Positions 40,084-49,687 of a DNA stretch of 64,000 bases are shown here, piece by piece. Below the pieces are notes generated by a model. The model was given only the letters and a program-made list of their open reading frames with translations, was not told the DNA's origin and did not search any database. The stretch's first letter is position 1, and the number at the start of each line of letters is the position of its first letter. The DNA is taken from assembly GCF_900103955.1 (NCBI RefSeq), contig NZ_FNIL01000001.1:186001-250000 (forward strand), read 5' to 3'. Made by a program: the position numbers and the translations under genes. Source of the stretch: Alkalicoccus daliensis (GTDB lineage: Bacteria; Bacillota; Bacilli; Bacillales; Salisediminibacteriaceae).

Positions 40084-41055
40084 ATGTTGGAAAATGGGCT
40101 GCTTTTTGCCTTATTATTGTCATTTTTATTAACAGTATTTATTTCACCTGTGTTCATACCTTTTTTAAGAAGGTTAAAATTTGGACAGAGCATAAGAGAT
40201 GTTGGACCTGAATCGCATCATAAAAAAACGGGCACTCCTACTATGGGAGGGCTGATGATTATTTTTTCTGCACTAATTGCGACACTGGTTATTGCCGGGC
40301 AATTCCAGGGATTAACAGTAGAAATATGGTTGCTGCTGCTTGTAATGCTCGGGTTTGGCCTGCTTGGATTTATGGATGATTTTATTAAAGTTGTTAAAAA
40401 AAGAAATTTAGGATTAACTTCCAAACAAAAATTTCTTGGCCAGGTCGTAATTTCAGCGATTGTTTATGTGGTGCTTTTACAGACAGGGTTATCTACGGAG
40501 ATTATTGTGCCGGGTACAGGCTGGTCTGTGGATATCGGATGGCTTTATCTGCCCTTGATTATTATTATGCTCGTAGGAACAAGCAATGCAGTAAATTTAA
40601 CAGACGGACTGGACGGGTTAGTAGCCGGAACAGGAGCCATTGCTTTTACGGCATTTGCAGTACTCGCTGGATTTACTGAACTCTGGACAGTGGCTATATT
40701 TTCTTTAGCAGTCGCAGGTGCACTCCTGGGTTTCCTTGTATTTAATGCCTATCCTGCGAAAGTTTTCATGGGGGACACTGGTTCGCTGGCCCTTGGAGGA
40801 GTTCTTGCACTGATTGCGGTCTTTACAAAAACAGAGTTGCTGTTGATTTTAATAGGAGGAGTTTTTGTAATAGAAACTCTTTCTGTAATTATGCAGGTAG
40901 CATCTTTTAAAATCCGTAAAAAACGAATTTTTAAGATGAGCCCTATTCATCATCATTTTGAGCTGACTGGTTGGAGTGAGTGGAGAGTTGTTCTGACTTT
41001 TTGGGCAGCAGGACTCTTATTTGCTCTTACAGGCATTTGGCTGGAGGTAGGTTAA
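40084..41055 (+). CDS. mraY: Phospho-N-acetylmuramoyl-pentapeptide transferase
   Basis: A 323-residue polytopic enzyme with ten predicted helices that moves phospho-MurNAc-pentapeptide onto undecaprenyl phosphate, giving lipid I. The catalytic and Mg-binding blocks are intact: [33 protein letters not shown] and [12 protein letters not shown], plus the HHH cluster in [13 protein letters not shown] 40084 is preceded by GAGGGG; the TTG at 40081 is also in frame. It is 15 bp after the MurF-like gene. Confidence 0.96.
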   Translation: MLENGLLFALLLSFLLTVFISPVFIPFLRRLKFGQSIRDVGPESHHKKTGTPTMGGLMIIFSALIATLVIAGQFQGLTVEIWLLLLVMLGFGLLGFMDDFIKVVKKRNLGLTSKQKFLGQVVISAIVYVVLLQTGLSTEIIVPGTGWSVDIGWLYLPLIIIMLVGTSNAVNLTDGLDGLVAGTGAIAFTAFAVLAGFTELWTVAIFSLAVAGALLGFLVFNAYPAKVFMGDTGSLALGGVLALIAVFTKTELLLILIGGVFVIETLSVIMQVASFKIRKKRIFKMSPIHHHFELTGWSEWRVVLTFWAAGLLFALTGIWLEVG

Positions 41056-41058
41056 TTT

Positions 41059-42447
41059 ATGAAGGAATCATCACGTTGGACAAACAAAAAAGTACTTGTG
41101 CTCGGACTAGCAAAAAGCGGTACAGAAGCGGCTAAACTTTTACTGCAGCTCGGAGCACAGGTAACAGTAAATGACCAGACACCCTGGGAAGAAAATGAGC
41201 AGGCAAAGGACCTGCAGAAACTTGGTGCAGAAGTGATCTGCGGTAGTCACCCGATAAGTCTGATTCACAGTGAGTTAGATGCATTAATCAAAAACCCGGG
41301 CATTAGATATGACCATGAGCTGATTGTAGAAGCAGAAAAACATAATATTCCGGTATTGACTGAAATTCAGCTGGCATATGATGTAAGTTCAGCTCCAATT
41401 ATTGGCATCACAGGTTCGAATGGTAAGACAACTACTACAACATATATAGCTGATATGCTTGAAGACAGTAAAACACAACCGCTTCTGGCAGGGAATATAG
41501 GGCATGCAGCATCAGGTGTTGCAAAGAATGCTGCTGAAACAAGCACGCTAGTTATGGAATTATCCAGTTTTCAGCTGCTCGGAACTGACAGCTTCCGTCC
41601 GGATATTGCAGTGCTGCTGAATTTAATAGATGCTCATTTAGATTATCATGGCACTCGAGAAGAGTATATTGAAGCAAAAAAACGTCTTTTCATTTATCAG
41701 ACTCCTGAAGACTATCTTATCTACAATGCAGATGATGAAACAGTAATAGATATGGTGAAAGAAGCAAAGGCGAAAAAAATTCCGTTTTCATTAAAAGAAG
41801 ATTTACCAGATGGTGCTTGTCTATCTCATGGCAGAATAAAATTGTTTGGAGAAGAGCTTATGCCTGTATCGGATTTTTCTCTGCCAGGTGATTATAATAT
41901 TGCCAACGCACTTGCTGCTGCCTGTGCTGCAAAGCTTGGAGGAGCATCTAATGAAAAGATTACAGAAGTAATGAAATCATTTACAGGAGTAAAGCATCGG
42001 CTGCAGCATGTAGGAAGTTGGAGAGGAAGAGAATTCTTTAATAATTCCAAAGCTACAAACGTAACTGCTACAGTAAAAGCTCTTCAAGCATTTGATCAGC
42101 CGATAGTGCTGATTGCAGGAGGACTTGACAGGGGTATTCCTTTTGATGATTTAGAATCTTCCCTGAAAAATGTAACTGCTGCGTTTACTTACGGAGAAAC
42201 TGCAGAAAAGTTAAAGGATACAGCTCACAATGCAGGCGTACCTCTCATTTCAGCATTAGAGACGCTGGAGGAAGCTGTAAAAGAAGCGGTAAATCACGCT
42301 CAAGAGGGGGAAGTGATTCTGCTTTCACCAGCATGCGCTTCGTGGGATCAATTTAAAACCTTTGAAGAACGCGGAGATGCTTTTATCAGAGCTGTAGAAA
42401 AAAACATCGAAGAATTTAACAATCAGCCAAAAGGAGATTTATTATGA
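41059..42447 (+). CDS. murD: UDP-N-acetylmuramoylalanine--D-glutamate ligase
   Basis: A 462-residue Mur ligase that adds D-glutamate to UDP-MurNAc-L-Ala. The N-terminal Rossmann domain starts KVLVLGLAKSG. The ATP loop GITGSNGKTTTTTY (about 114-127) is complete, in contrast to the MurF-like protein two genes upstream. A late block FNNSKATNVTAT is typical of MurD. GGAGGTAGG lies before the ATG. It overlaps murG by four bases, so no spoVE or other SEDS gene stands between them as in B. subtilis. Confidence 0.95.
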   Translation: MKESSRWTNKKVLVLGLAKSGTEAAKLLLQLGAQVTVNDQTPWEENEQAKDLQKLGAEVICGSHPISLIHSELDALIKNPGIRYDHELIVEAEKHNIPVLTEIQLAYDVSSAPIIGITGSNGKTTTTTYIADMLEDSKTQPLLAGNIGHAASGVAKNAAETSTLVMELSSFQLLGTDSFRPDIAVLLNLIDAHLDYHGTREEYIEAKKRLFIYQTPEDYLIYNADDETVIDMVKEAKAKKIPFSLKEDLPDGACLSHGRIKLFGEELMPVSDFSLPGDYNIANALAAACAAKLGGASNEKITEVMKSFTGVKHRLQHVGSWRGREFFNNSKATNVTATVKALQAFDQPIVLIAGGLDRGIPFDDLESSLKNVTAAFTYGETAEKLKDTAHNAGVPLISALETLEEAVKEAVNHAQEGEVILLSPACASWDQFKTFEERGDAFIRAVEKNIEEFNNQPKGDLL

Positions 42448-43538
42448 AAGTATTAGTTTCCGGCGGGGGTACCGGGGGGCACATATATCCTGCGCTTGCT
42501 TTGGTCCGGCATTTAGCTGAAGATGATAATAATTCATTTTTATATATCGGCACGGAAAAAGGATTGGAAGCAACGATAGTGCCAAAGGCAGGAATTCCTT
42601 TTAAAAGTGTACACATTACCGGCTTCCGCAGAAAAATCAGTTTTGAGAATGTTAAAACGGTCCTCCGTTTTCTAAAAGCAGTAAAAAAGGCAAAAAAATA
42701 TATTAAGGAATTTCAGCCCGATGTGGTTGTAGGTACTGGTGGATATGTATGTGGACCTGTAGTTTATGCTGCTGCAAAAGCAAACATACCAACTTTAATT
42801 CATGAACAAAACAGTGTCCCGGGACTGACAAATAAATTTCTTTCAAAGTATGTAGATAAAGTTGCGATATCTTTTGAGGATGCTGCGGAATATTTTCCTG
42901 AGAATAAAACTGTACTTACTGGAAATCCACGTGCTAGTGAAGTAACAGCACCAGGAGATACAGTTTCGCTGAAAGATTTTGGACTGTCAGATGACAAGCA
43001 GACAATCTTAATTGTAGGCGGAAGCAGAGGAGCAAAACCTATTAATGAAGCTGTACTGGAAGCAGTAACTTCCTGGGAAGACAAACCGTATCAAGTAGTA
43101 TATGTAACTGGAGAAGTTCATTTCGATTCTATAAAGTCTGCACTGGAAAATTTAAAGGTCGGAAACCATATTGTTACACTGCCGTATGTTGAAGATATGC
43201 CATCTTTACTAAAAAAGGTTGATATGGTAATAGCCCGGGCAGGAGCAACTTCACTTGCAGAAATAACTGCGCTCGGATTACCATCCATTTTAGTGCCGAG
43301 TCCTTACGTAACAAATAACCACCAGTTTAAAAATGCAAAATCGCTTGTAGATAAGGGTGCAGCAATATTACTTGAAGAAAAAGAACTGAATGCAGCATCA
43401 CTGACCGAAAAAATGGATATCGTCCAGGATCCGGAGAAGCTGGGGGCAATGAAAAATGCTTCATTGAATACTGGAAAGCCGGAAGCTGCTGATTTACTGG
43501 AGAAAGAACTGATATCACTTACTCTGCCCAATAATTAA
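42444..43538 (+). CDS. murG: UDP-GlcNAc:lipid I N-acetylglucosaminyltransferase
   Basis: A 364-residue peripheral membrane glycosyltransferase (GT28) that converts lipid I to lipid II. The N-terminal glycine-rich loop SGGGTGGHIYPALAL, the second loop VGTGGYVCGP and the donor-binding GGSRGAKPINEAV with ARAGATSLAEI are intact. ATG overlaps the murD stop (ATGA) and AAAGGAG lies in the end of murD, so they are translationally coupled. In B. subtilis murB follows; here divIB does. Confidence 0.96.
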   Translation: MKVLVSGGGTGGHIYPALALVRHLAEDDNNSFLYIGTEKGLEATIVPKAGIPFKSVHITGFRRKISFENVKTVLRFLKAVKKAKKYIKEFQPDVVVGTGGYVCGPVVYAAAKANIPTLIHEQNSVPGLTNKFLSKYVDKVAISFEDAAEYFPENKTVLTGNPRASEVTAPGDTVSLKDFGLSDDKQTILIVGGSRGAKPINEAVLEAVTSWEDKPYQVVYVTGEVHFDSIKSALENLKVGNHIVTLPYVEDMPSLLKKVDMVIARAGATSLAEITALGLPSILVPSPYVTNNHQFKNAKSLVDKGAAILLEEKELNAASLTEKMDIVQDPEKLGAMKNASLNTGKPEAADLLEKELISLTLPNN

Positions 43539-43613
43539 AAAATGTATTTTTCTATAGATCTGTATTAGATGTAGGATTACTCGACGCGTAAGGATATAAT
43601 GGAGGACAAAGAG

Positions 43614-44417
43614 ATGGGAAAAGACAAAGTCCTGGATATGGAACATAAGCTGCCTCAGCTGCAGGCGGAAAGAAAACGCCGGACAAAAAGAAGGTTTATC
43701 ATATATTTAGCTGTGTTTACTTTTCTTATTGCGCTGGTGCTTTACTTTCAAAGCAGTTTCAGCCATGTGCAGCGGGTGGAAGTACAGGGAAATGACACTT
43801 TATCCAGAGAAGAAGTCATAGATATGTCAGGTTTAAGTTCTGAAGTCAGCATTTGGAACTTAAATAAGGAAGAACGCGTTGAGGAAATAGAGAATCATGA
43901 TGTAGTTTTGAGTGCTGATTTCAGCAGATCCTTTCCCAATACTGTCAATATATCCATTGAAGAGCATGAAATAGTCGCTTATCTTTACCAGAGTAACGGA
44001 TCAATTCCAGTTTTATCTACAGGTGCGTTAAATGAAAATGCGGATGTGGAGGCTGGAAATGCTCCAATTCTTCGGGACTTTAATGATCAGACACTGATAA
44101 ATCAAGCAGCTGAGGAACTCAGCAAAATGGCACCTCATATTAGTGCGCGTATATCAGACATCATTCACACTCCTGTGGAAAATGATTCAAGCCGCATTAC
44201 TTTACTGATGAATGATGGCCATACAGTAAGTTCTACTCTTACTAATTTCGCCAGCCGCATGGTTCCATATCCTGCGGTTGTACAGCAGCTGGATGAGGAT
44301 GCTGATGGGATTATCCATATGCGCATAAATCCTTATTTCGAATCATTTGATGAAGAAGATGCTGAGGAAGTGGATAATATCGAGGAAGAAGAAGAAATAA
44401 ATGTTGAAAATGAATAA
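43614..44417 (+). CDS. divIB: Cell division protein DivIB (FtsQ)
   Basis: A 267-residue bitopic protein: cytosolic basic N-terminus, membrane helix (about 28-46), then the POTRA domain beginning FSHVQRVEVQGNDTLSREEV and the FtsQ domain. It forms the FtsL-DivIC-DivIB complex that controls septal wall synthesis. It ends with an acidic tail of about 22 residues. The ATG at 43614 is eight bases after GGAGG; the upstream in-frame ATG at 43599 lacks one. A 1.1-kb gene-free stretch follows where ylxW, ylxX and sbp would be in B. subtilis. Confidence 0.9.
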   Translation: MGKDKVLDMEHKLPQLQAERKRRTKRRFIIYLAVFTFLIALVLYFQSSFSHVQRVEVQGNDTLSREEVIDMSGLSSEVSIWNLNKEERVEEIENHDVVLSADFSRSFPNTVNISIEEHEIVAYLYQSNGSIPVLSTGALNENADVEAGNAPILRDFNDQTLINQAAEELSKMAPHISARISDIIHTPVENDSSRITLLMNDGHTVSSTLTNFASRMVPYPAVVQQLDEDADGIIHMRINPYFESFDEEDAEEVDNIEEEEEINVENE

Positions 44418-44436
44418 TAAAATGGAGTACAGAAAA

Positions 44437-44700
44437 GCTGCTTTGAAAATAAAAGTTTTGCTAAAAAGAAGTAATACTGCTGCTTCACTTTCGGAGCGGC
44501 ATACCCAAGGACTTGTTCTTGACTAATTTCTCTCCCAGGGCACGGCTTCCATCGATCCACAGCCAGCAGGGCAGAGACCGCCATGCTGTCTTGAAGAACC
44601 AGGATCGATTCCGCTCGTGCTTCGTGACCTTCCAGAAGGTCACTTGGATTCTCCAACTGCGCTCATCCTTTGGGTATCTTCTCCTTCGCTACACAGCAGT
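44437..44700 (-). repeat. Repeat family B, fuller copy
   Basis: Aligns in reverse with 22620-22792. It is rich in hairpins: a perfect GTGACCTTC-TG-GAAGGTCAC (near 44624-44643) and an 8-bp inverted repeat ATCGATCC/GGATCGAT. Minus-strand frames through it are not conserved between the copies, so it looks non-coding. It abuts a family A copy on its right. Confidence 0.6.
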
Positions 44701-44742
44701 ATTAATTTTCATCTTTCTTGATGCATAAATTATGCATGAGTA

Positions 44743-45193
44743 TCTCTGTTAGAATCTGATGTTGATATAAATAAAAGTACGCCTGCTGCTTCTTTTTCTG
44801 CGCTTGCTGTGGAGAAATCCTTCAGCTAGCCCGTGGAAATAAGCAAGGTTTCGCACAGCCCATACAAGCAAGCCTAAGATTGTCTTTCTTAAATATAAAG
44901 TCCCGGCTGGCTTCCTGCCTGCTTTGCGAGTTCGTCTGCAGTGCGAGACGAACCTTTGATCTTCACGCTTTCTTTTCCGCAGGCGTCCTGAAAATCGACT
45001 TGCCTTCGTTTTATTAATTGAAATTTTGTAATAGAAACAATCTCCTTCTTTTGTTTCGCAAAGGAAAGAACGAAGCGGAAAACGGCGGACGCCTGTGGAA
45101 GATCCTGAAGCGAAGCGAGGAAGGTGAGGAGCCCGTCTACGGCAAACCAGTTGCAGTGACGTTTCTATTATCAACAATGAGCATTAACAGAGC
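44743..45193 (+). repeat. Dispersed repeat family A, uninterrupted copy
   Basis: About 450 bp, from CTCTGTTAG (left tip) to TTAACAGAGC (45184-45193). It aligns with 28264-28915 after removal of the insertion there and shares its hairpins, including GTTCGTC/GACGAAC with a different loop. With the family B copy it fills most of the 1,137-bp gap between divIB and ftsA. The last 360 bp of the gap (45194-45554) hold only A+T-rich DNA and the ftsA promoter. Confidence 0.8.
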
Positions 45194-45446
45194 TAAGAGA
45201 AAAGCAATTGTTATCGGCTTCCTGAATTCATTCCAGAAGTAGAATTTTGAAAAATTATGTAAAAAATCTGGCAGCGATAATGTTTATTTTCAATTATATG
45301 CGGGTGAAATATTAAATTATTTGAATAAGCGTTTGAGTAATTTAATATTCAACCCCATAATAGCTTTTCTGAGGCCCTAACTTAGTGTAGACTTGTATTA
45401 TGAGACATCGAATGAAATTTAATGAAGTAAAATGAATTAAAAATTC

Positions 45447-45455
45447 TGATACAAT
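45447..45455 (+). promoter_or_regulatory. Possible extended -10 promoter for ftsA
   Basis: TGA followed by TACAAT (45450-45455), 100 bp upstream of ftsA. No clear -35. Confidence 0.35.
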
Positions 45456-45554
45456 GAATAAAAGTGAAAAAAGCAAAGGATTATTGTGAATTTTGTAGAA
45501 TAGTAAATGTAGAGAAGAAGAGCTGATAATTTCAGTTGGGGGAGGTGCCGCTTT

Positions 45555-46847
45555 GTGAATTATGAACATACATATGTAACACTGGATATTGGAACTTCAT
45601 TCGTTCGTGTTTTAATTGGTGAAGTTTCCAGTGGTGCTTTAAATATTATTGGAGTGGGGGAGGTTAAATCTTCAGGCCTCCGTAAAGGTGCGATAGTCGA
45701 TATTGATGAAACAGTGCAGTCCATACGTGCTGCAGTAGAAAAAGCAGAACGCATGATTAATATGAGTATATCCAATGTAATTGTAGGGGTAACTGGTAAT
45801 CATATTAAACTGCAGCCCTGTCATGGAGTGGTGGCAGTATCCAGTGAAGACCGTGAAATTGGTGATGAAGATGTTAAGCGGGTAATAGATGCAGCTCAGG
45901 TTATGTCTATTCCACCTGACCGGGAGATTATTGATGTCATTCCAAGGCAGTTTGTCGTGGATGGCCTTGAAGAAATCAATGATCCGAGAGGCATGATTGG
46001 TGTCAGGCTGGAAATGGAAGGCACCATTATTACAGGGTCGAAAACTGTTTTACATAATCTTCTGAGGTGTGTAGAAAAAGCAGGACTGCAAACTGCAGAT
46101 ATCGTACTTCAGCCTCTGGCAGCTGGTTCCATTGCAATCAGTAAAGATGAACGAAGTCTCGGTGTGGCCCTGCTTGACCTTGGCGGAGGCTCTACTACTG
46201 TATCAGTATTTGAAGGTGGCTCTCTTCAGTCAGTCAGGCAGATTCCTATAGGAGGAGACCACATCTCTCATGATATATCTGTGGGCCTCCGTACATCTAC
46301 AGAAGAAGCAGAAGAAATTAAAATGAATTATGGCCATGCTTTAATTGATGACGCCTCCGATGAAGAAACTTTTGAAGTTTCGGAGATAGGCAGTGAGCAG
46401 ATGCAGGAGTTTTCCCAATGGCAGCTTGCCAACGTAATGGAACCCAGAGCAGAAGAAATTCTGCTGCTTGCAGAACAGGAACTCAGAAAACAGGGCTATG
46501 AAGATTTGCCGGGTGGGTTTGTTCTGACTGGAGGAAATGCGAAAATTCCAGGCATGCTTGAGCTTGCAAAAGAAGTCTTCCAGCAGAATGTACGTGTCTC
46601 TGTTCCTGATTATATCGGGGTTAGAGAGCCGCAGTATACAAATGGTGTTGGTTTAATTACTTTTGCTCATAAAAATGCACGGATACAAGGTAAGGAGCTT
46701 GAATCTGGTTTGGAAGAATTATCAAATCAGCCGGTTCAGAAACAGGAAGCGAGAAAAGAACGTCCGCAGCAAGTAAAACGACAGGAAAAAGAAGGACCAG
46801 GTTTAAAACAAAAAGTCTCAAAAATGTTTAAGTCCTTTTTAGAATAA
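45555..46847 (+). CDS. ftsA: Cell division protein FtsA
   Basis: A 430-residue actin-like ATPase that tethers FtsZ to the membrane. The phosphate loops are clear: [16 protein letters not shown] at the N-terminus and [17 protein letters not shown] in the middle. The C-terminal [14 protein letters not shown] forms the expected amphipathic membrane-targeting helix after a Gln/Lys-rich linker. The start is a GTG eight bases after GGGAGGTG. ftsZ follows after 53 bp. Confidence 0.95.
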   Translation: MNYEHTYVTLDIGTSFVRVLIGEVSSGALNIIGVGEVKSSGLRKGAIVDIDETVQSIRAAVEKAERMINMSISNVIVGVTGNHIKLQPCHGVVAVSSEDREIGDEDVKRVIDAAQVMSIPPDREIIDVIPRQFVVDGLEEINDPRGMIGVRLEMEGTIITGSKTVLHNLLRCVEKAGLQTADIVLQPLAAGSIAISKDERSLGVALLDLGGGSTTVSVFEGGSLQSVRQIPIGGDHISHDISVGLRTSTEEAEEIKMNYGHALIDDASDEETFEVSEIGSEQMQEFSQWQLANVMEPRAEEILLLAEQELRKQGYEDLPGGFVLTGGNAKIPGMLELAKEVFQQNVRVSVPDYIGVREPQYTNGVGLITFAHKNARIQGKELESGLEELSNQPVQKQEARKERPQQVKRQEKEGPGLKQKVSKMFKSFLE

Positions 46848-46900
46848 TAGATGATCGGACATCTACTAATTGGCTAGATTTGGAATGGAGGATCGCAACT

Positions 46901-48037
46901 ATGCTAGAGTTTGAAATGGAAACAGAACAGTTAGCTACGATTAAGGTAATTGGAGTAGGGGGCGGCGGTAGTAATGCCGTTAACCGAATGATTGAAAATG
47001 GACTGCAGGGAGTAGACTTTATTGCGCTTAATACGGATGCCCAGGCATTAAAAATGTCTCAGGCAAGCGAAAGACTGCAGCTTGGCGGCAAGCTTACAAG
47101 AGGACTTGGTGCAGGTGCAAATCCTGAAATTGGTAAAAAGGCTGCAGAAGAAAGCCGGGACCAGCTGGAAGAACATATGAAAGGTGCAGATATGGTATTT
47201 ATCACTGCAGGCATGGGAGGCGGCACCGGTACTGGAGCTGCGCCGGTAATTGCAGAGATTGCAAAAGAAGCAGGAGCACTGACAGTGGGAGTAGTTACTC
47301 GTCCTTTTACATTTGAAGGAAGAAAGCGAATGAATCAGGCAGCAGCAGGTATTGAAGCTTTAAAAGAAAAAGTAGATACCTTAATTGTGATCCCGAATGA
47401 CCGGCTTTTAGAAATCGTCGATAAAAATACGCCGATGCTTGAAGCTTTCAGAGAAGCTGATAACGTCCTCCGCCAGGGTGTGCAGGGAATTTCGGATTTA
47501 ATTGCAGTTCCCGGACTGATAAACCTTGACTTTGCAGACGTAAAAACTATCATGAGTGAAAAAGGCTCTGCATTAATGGGAATCGGTGTAGCTACAGGTG
47601 AAAGCCGTGCTGCGGAAGCGGCTAAAAAAGCTATTTCCTCACCGTTACTGGAGACAAGTGTCGACGGAGCGCAGGGTGTTTTAATGAATATAACCGGTGG
47701 AACGAATTTAAGCTTGTTTGAAGTACACGAAGCTGCAGAAATTGTATCTTCCGCTTCCGATGAAGAAGTAAACATGATTTTTGGTTCTGTAATTAATGAA
47801 AATTTAAAAGATGAAATAGTAGTTACAGTGATTGCTACAGGATTTGATGAAAATACGCAGAAGGCGATGGCGAAACCGAGCCGTTTATCCAAGCCTCAGT
47901 CAAATCCTCAAAAAGAAGCTCCTGCAAGACAGCAGTATGAGCCTTCGCAGCAGGAGCAGCAGCCTGTGGAACAAGAAGCGCAGGAAGAAGAAACGCTGGA
48001 TATCCCGACTTTCCTGCGAAATCGCAGAAAAAGATAA
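46901..48037 (+). CDS. ftsZ: Cell division GTPase FtsZ
   Basis: A 378-residue tubulin-like GTPase forming the Z ring. The nucleotide loop GGGTGTG (106-112) and the N-terminal [16 protein letters not shown] are intact, as is the catalytic T7 loop [13 protein letters not shown]. The C-terminal peptide [13 protein letters not shown], which binds FtsA and SepF, follows a Gln/Glu-rich linker. ATG 46901 follows GGAGG at nine bases; the TTG at 46880 has no support. A terminator follows at 48048; spoIIGA-sigE-sigG, expected next in B. subtilis, are absent. Confidence 0.97.
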   Translation: MLEFEMETEQLATIKVIGVGGGGSNAVNRMIENGLQGVDFIALNTDAQALKMSQASERLQLGGKLTRGLGAGANPEIGKKAAEESRDQLEEHMKGADMVFITAGMGGGTGTGAAPVIAEIAKEAGALTVGVVTRPFTFEGRKRMNQAAAGIEALKEKVDTLIVIPNDRLLEIVDKNTPMLEAFREADNVLRQGVQGISDLIAVPGLINLDFADVKTIMSEKGSALMGIGVATGESRAAEAAKKAISSPLLETSVDGAQGVLMNITGGTNLSLFEVHEAAEIVSSASDEEVNMIFGSVINENLKDEIVVTVIATGFDENTQKAMAKPSRLSKPQSNPQKEAPARQQYEPSQQEQQPVEQEAQEEETLDIPTFLRNRRKR

Positions 48038-48047
48038 GAACTTATGA

Positions 48048-48076
48048 AGAACTGTCCTGCGGGGCAGTTCTTTTTT
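48048..48076 (+). terminator. Terminator after ftsZ
   Basis: Stem AGAACTGTCC with GGGCAGTTCT (one G-T pair), then TTTTT. Confidence 0.88.
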
Positions 48077-48094
48077 AAGGAATTCTGTTGCGCG

Positions 48095-48103
48095 TGTTAT
48101 AAT
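48095..48103 (+). promoter_or_regulatory. Extended -10 promoter for the ylmE-sepF group
   Basis: TGT followed by perfect TATAAT (48098-48103), 137 bp before ylmE. The -35 is weak. Confidence 0.5.
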
Positions 48104-48240
48104 TACATAGAAAAGATTATGAAAGAAGACAAATAATAATTTAGTCAATTTTAACTGCCTGTTAAGAAAAGATTGAATGATGAAAGACTTTTCTTTATGA
48201 TTAACAGTAGCAGGATTGTTTATAAGGAGGATAAAATACC

Positions 48241-48930
48241 TTGGTTGTTCAGGAAAATCTTCGGGAGATTCAGCAAAAAATTGCTGCTGCCTGTAAAAAA
48301 GCAGACCGCAGTCCGGAAGAAGTGAATATTGTTGCTGTGACAAAATATGTTTCAGTTGATAGGGCAAAAGAGGCAGTGGAAGCTGGAATTTCTCATCTTG
48401 CCGAAAACAGGCTTGAGGGTGCCATGGAAAAATATGAAGAAATCGGGGGAAAAGCCCACTGGCACTTTATAGGGAATTTACAGTCCCGCAAAGTAAAAGG
48501 TATGATTCATGCATATGAATACATACATTCTCTTGACCGTGGCTCTCTGGCGAAGGAATTGAATAAACGAGTGGAAAGTGGCAGAACAGTTAAATGTTTT
48601 GTACAAGTAAATGTGAGCGGGGAAGAATCCAAATCCGGCATTGCACCGGCAGAGGTATTGAGCTTCATACGGAGTCTTGACAAGTATCCTGCAGTAAAAC
48701 TCATCGGATTGATGACGATGGCTCCTCATGTGGAAAATCCGGAGGAAGTTCGTCCGGTGTTTTCTCACCTGCGTGAATTAAGAGATCAAGTGATGGCTGA
48801 AAATCTTGACCATGCACCCTGTACAGAATTATCTATGGGAATGTCAAATGATTTCGAAATAGCCGTGCAGGAAGGCGCAACATTTATTCGTCTTGGTACA
48901 TCGCTCGTTGGGACTGAGTCAACTTCATAA
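48241..48930 (+). CDS. ylmE: YggS/PROSC family PLP homeostasis protein
   Basis: A 229-residue single-domain alanine-racemase-fold protein that binds PLP and helps balance vitamin B6 and amino acid metabolism; no catalytic activity is established. The PLP lysine is Lys35 in VAVTKYVS, and the family blocks [13 protein letters not shown] (the usual GENYVQE position), [11 protein letters not shown] and [13 protein letters not shown] are present. The start is a TTG eleven bases after AAGGAGG. It lies upstream of sepF as in most Gram-positives. Confidence 0.93.
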   Translation: MVVQENLREIQQKIAAACKKADRSPEEVNIVAVTKYVSVDRAKEAVEAGISHLAENRLEGAMEKYEEIGGKAHWHFIGNLQSRKVKGMIHAYEYIHSLDRGSLAKELNKRVESGRTVKCFVQVNVSGEESKSGIAPAEVLSFIRSLDKYPAVKLIGLMTMAPHVENPEEVRPVFSHLRELRDQVMAENLDHAPCTELSMGMSNDFEIAVQEGATFIRLGTSLVGTESTS

Positions 48931-48949
48931 GAGAAAGGAGTTCAGAGAG

Positions 48950-49387
48950 ATGACGATCAAGAACAAGCTGAAAAAATTCTTTGAAATGGAAGATGAGTAT
49001 GAAGAACGGGAAGTGAAAGTTGAAGAAGAAACGCAGGCGGAACAATATCAGGCGCCCGTAATGAGTAAAAAACAACGCAGACAAGAGAAAGCAAATGTGG
49101 TAAGTTTAAGTTCTGTACAATCCTCTTCCAATTCAAAAGTGATTCTGCTTGAACCTCATTCATATGACGAGGTGCAGGAAATCGCTGATCAGTTGAAAAA
49201 CAGAACTGCGGTAGTTATTAATTTACAAAGAATACCCAGAGAACAGGCTAAGAGAATTGTAGACTTTTTGAGTGGAACTGTTTACGCTATTGGAGGAGAC
49301 ATTCAGAAGCTTGGGGAACATATCTTCTTATGTACTCCTGATAATGTGAACGTTTCAGGATCAATTTCAGAGATGCTACAGGAATAA
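48950..49387 (+). CDS. sepF: Cell division protein SepF
   Basis: A 145-residue FtsZ-bundling protein that also anchors FtsZ to the membrane. The N-terminal [14 protein letters not shown] is the amphipathic lipid-binding helix; an acidic linker follows. The C-terminal SepF domain includes [18 protein letters not shown] and [23 protein letters not shown] 48950 is nine bases after AAAGGAG. Upstream in-frame codons belong to the end of ylmE. Confidence 0.95.
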   Translation: MTIKNKLKKFFEMEDEYEEREVKVEEETQAEQYQAPVMSKKQRRQEKANVVSLSSVQSSSNSKVILLEPHSYDEVQEIADQLKNRTAVVINLQRIPREQAKRIVDFLSGTVYAIGGDIQKLGEHIFLCTPDNVNVSGSISEMLQE

Positions 49388-49408
49388 CAATTCAGGCAGG
49401 TGAAAGCA

Positions 49409-49672
49409 TTGGTAACTTTAGCAAACGTAATTCTGCAGCTTATGCAGCTGTACTGGTTTATATGCATTATTTATATATTTATGTCCTGGGTACCGAGTGC
49501 AAAAGAGTCTTCGTTCGGCCAGATGATCGGCAGAATCGTAGAACCCTTTTTTGCTCCTTTCAGACAGATTATCCCCCCATTGGGGATGATAGACATTTCT
49601 CCCATAGTAGCGCTTATTGCATTAAGATTCGCTATGGATGGTGTTAGGTATTTATTTTCATTCTTAATTTAA
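49409..49672 (+). CDS. ylmG: YggT family membrane protein YlmG
   Basis: An 87-residue protein with two membrane helices flanking the loop containing MSWVPSAKES, and the family block EPFFAPFRQIIPPLGMIDISPIVA (broken here for length: EPFFAPFRQIIPP, then DISPIVA). YggT proteins affect septum or nucleoid organisation in other bacteria. The TTG at 49409 is five bases after AGGTGA. A GTG at 49400 is the alternative but has no ribosome binding site. It lies between sepF and ylmH as usual. Confidence 0.85.
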   Translation: MVTLANVILQLMQLYWFICIIYIFMSWVPSAKESSFGQMIGRIVEPFFAPFRQIIPPLGMIDISPIVALIALRFAMDGVRYLFSFLI

Positions 49673-49687
49673 GCTGCAGGAGGCATC

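Noticed and set aside
44333-44656. 107-codon minus-strand frame over the divIB end and the family B repeat
   Set aside because: It crosses from antisense of divIB into a repeat, and the reading frame is not kept in the other repeat copy.
47335-47892. 185-codon minus-strand frame inside ftsZ
   Set aside because: Antisense shadow of ftsZ; serine/alanine-rich translation reflects the opposite strand's codon pattern.
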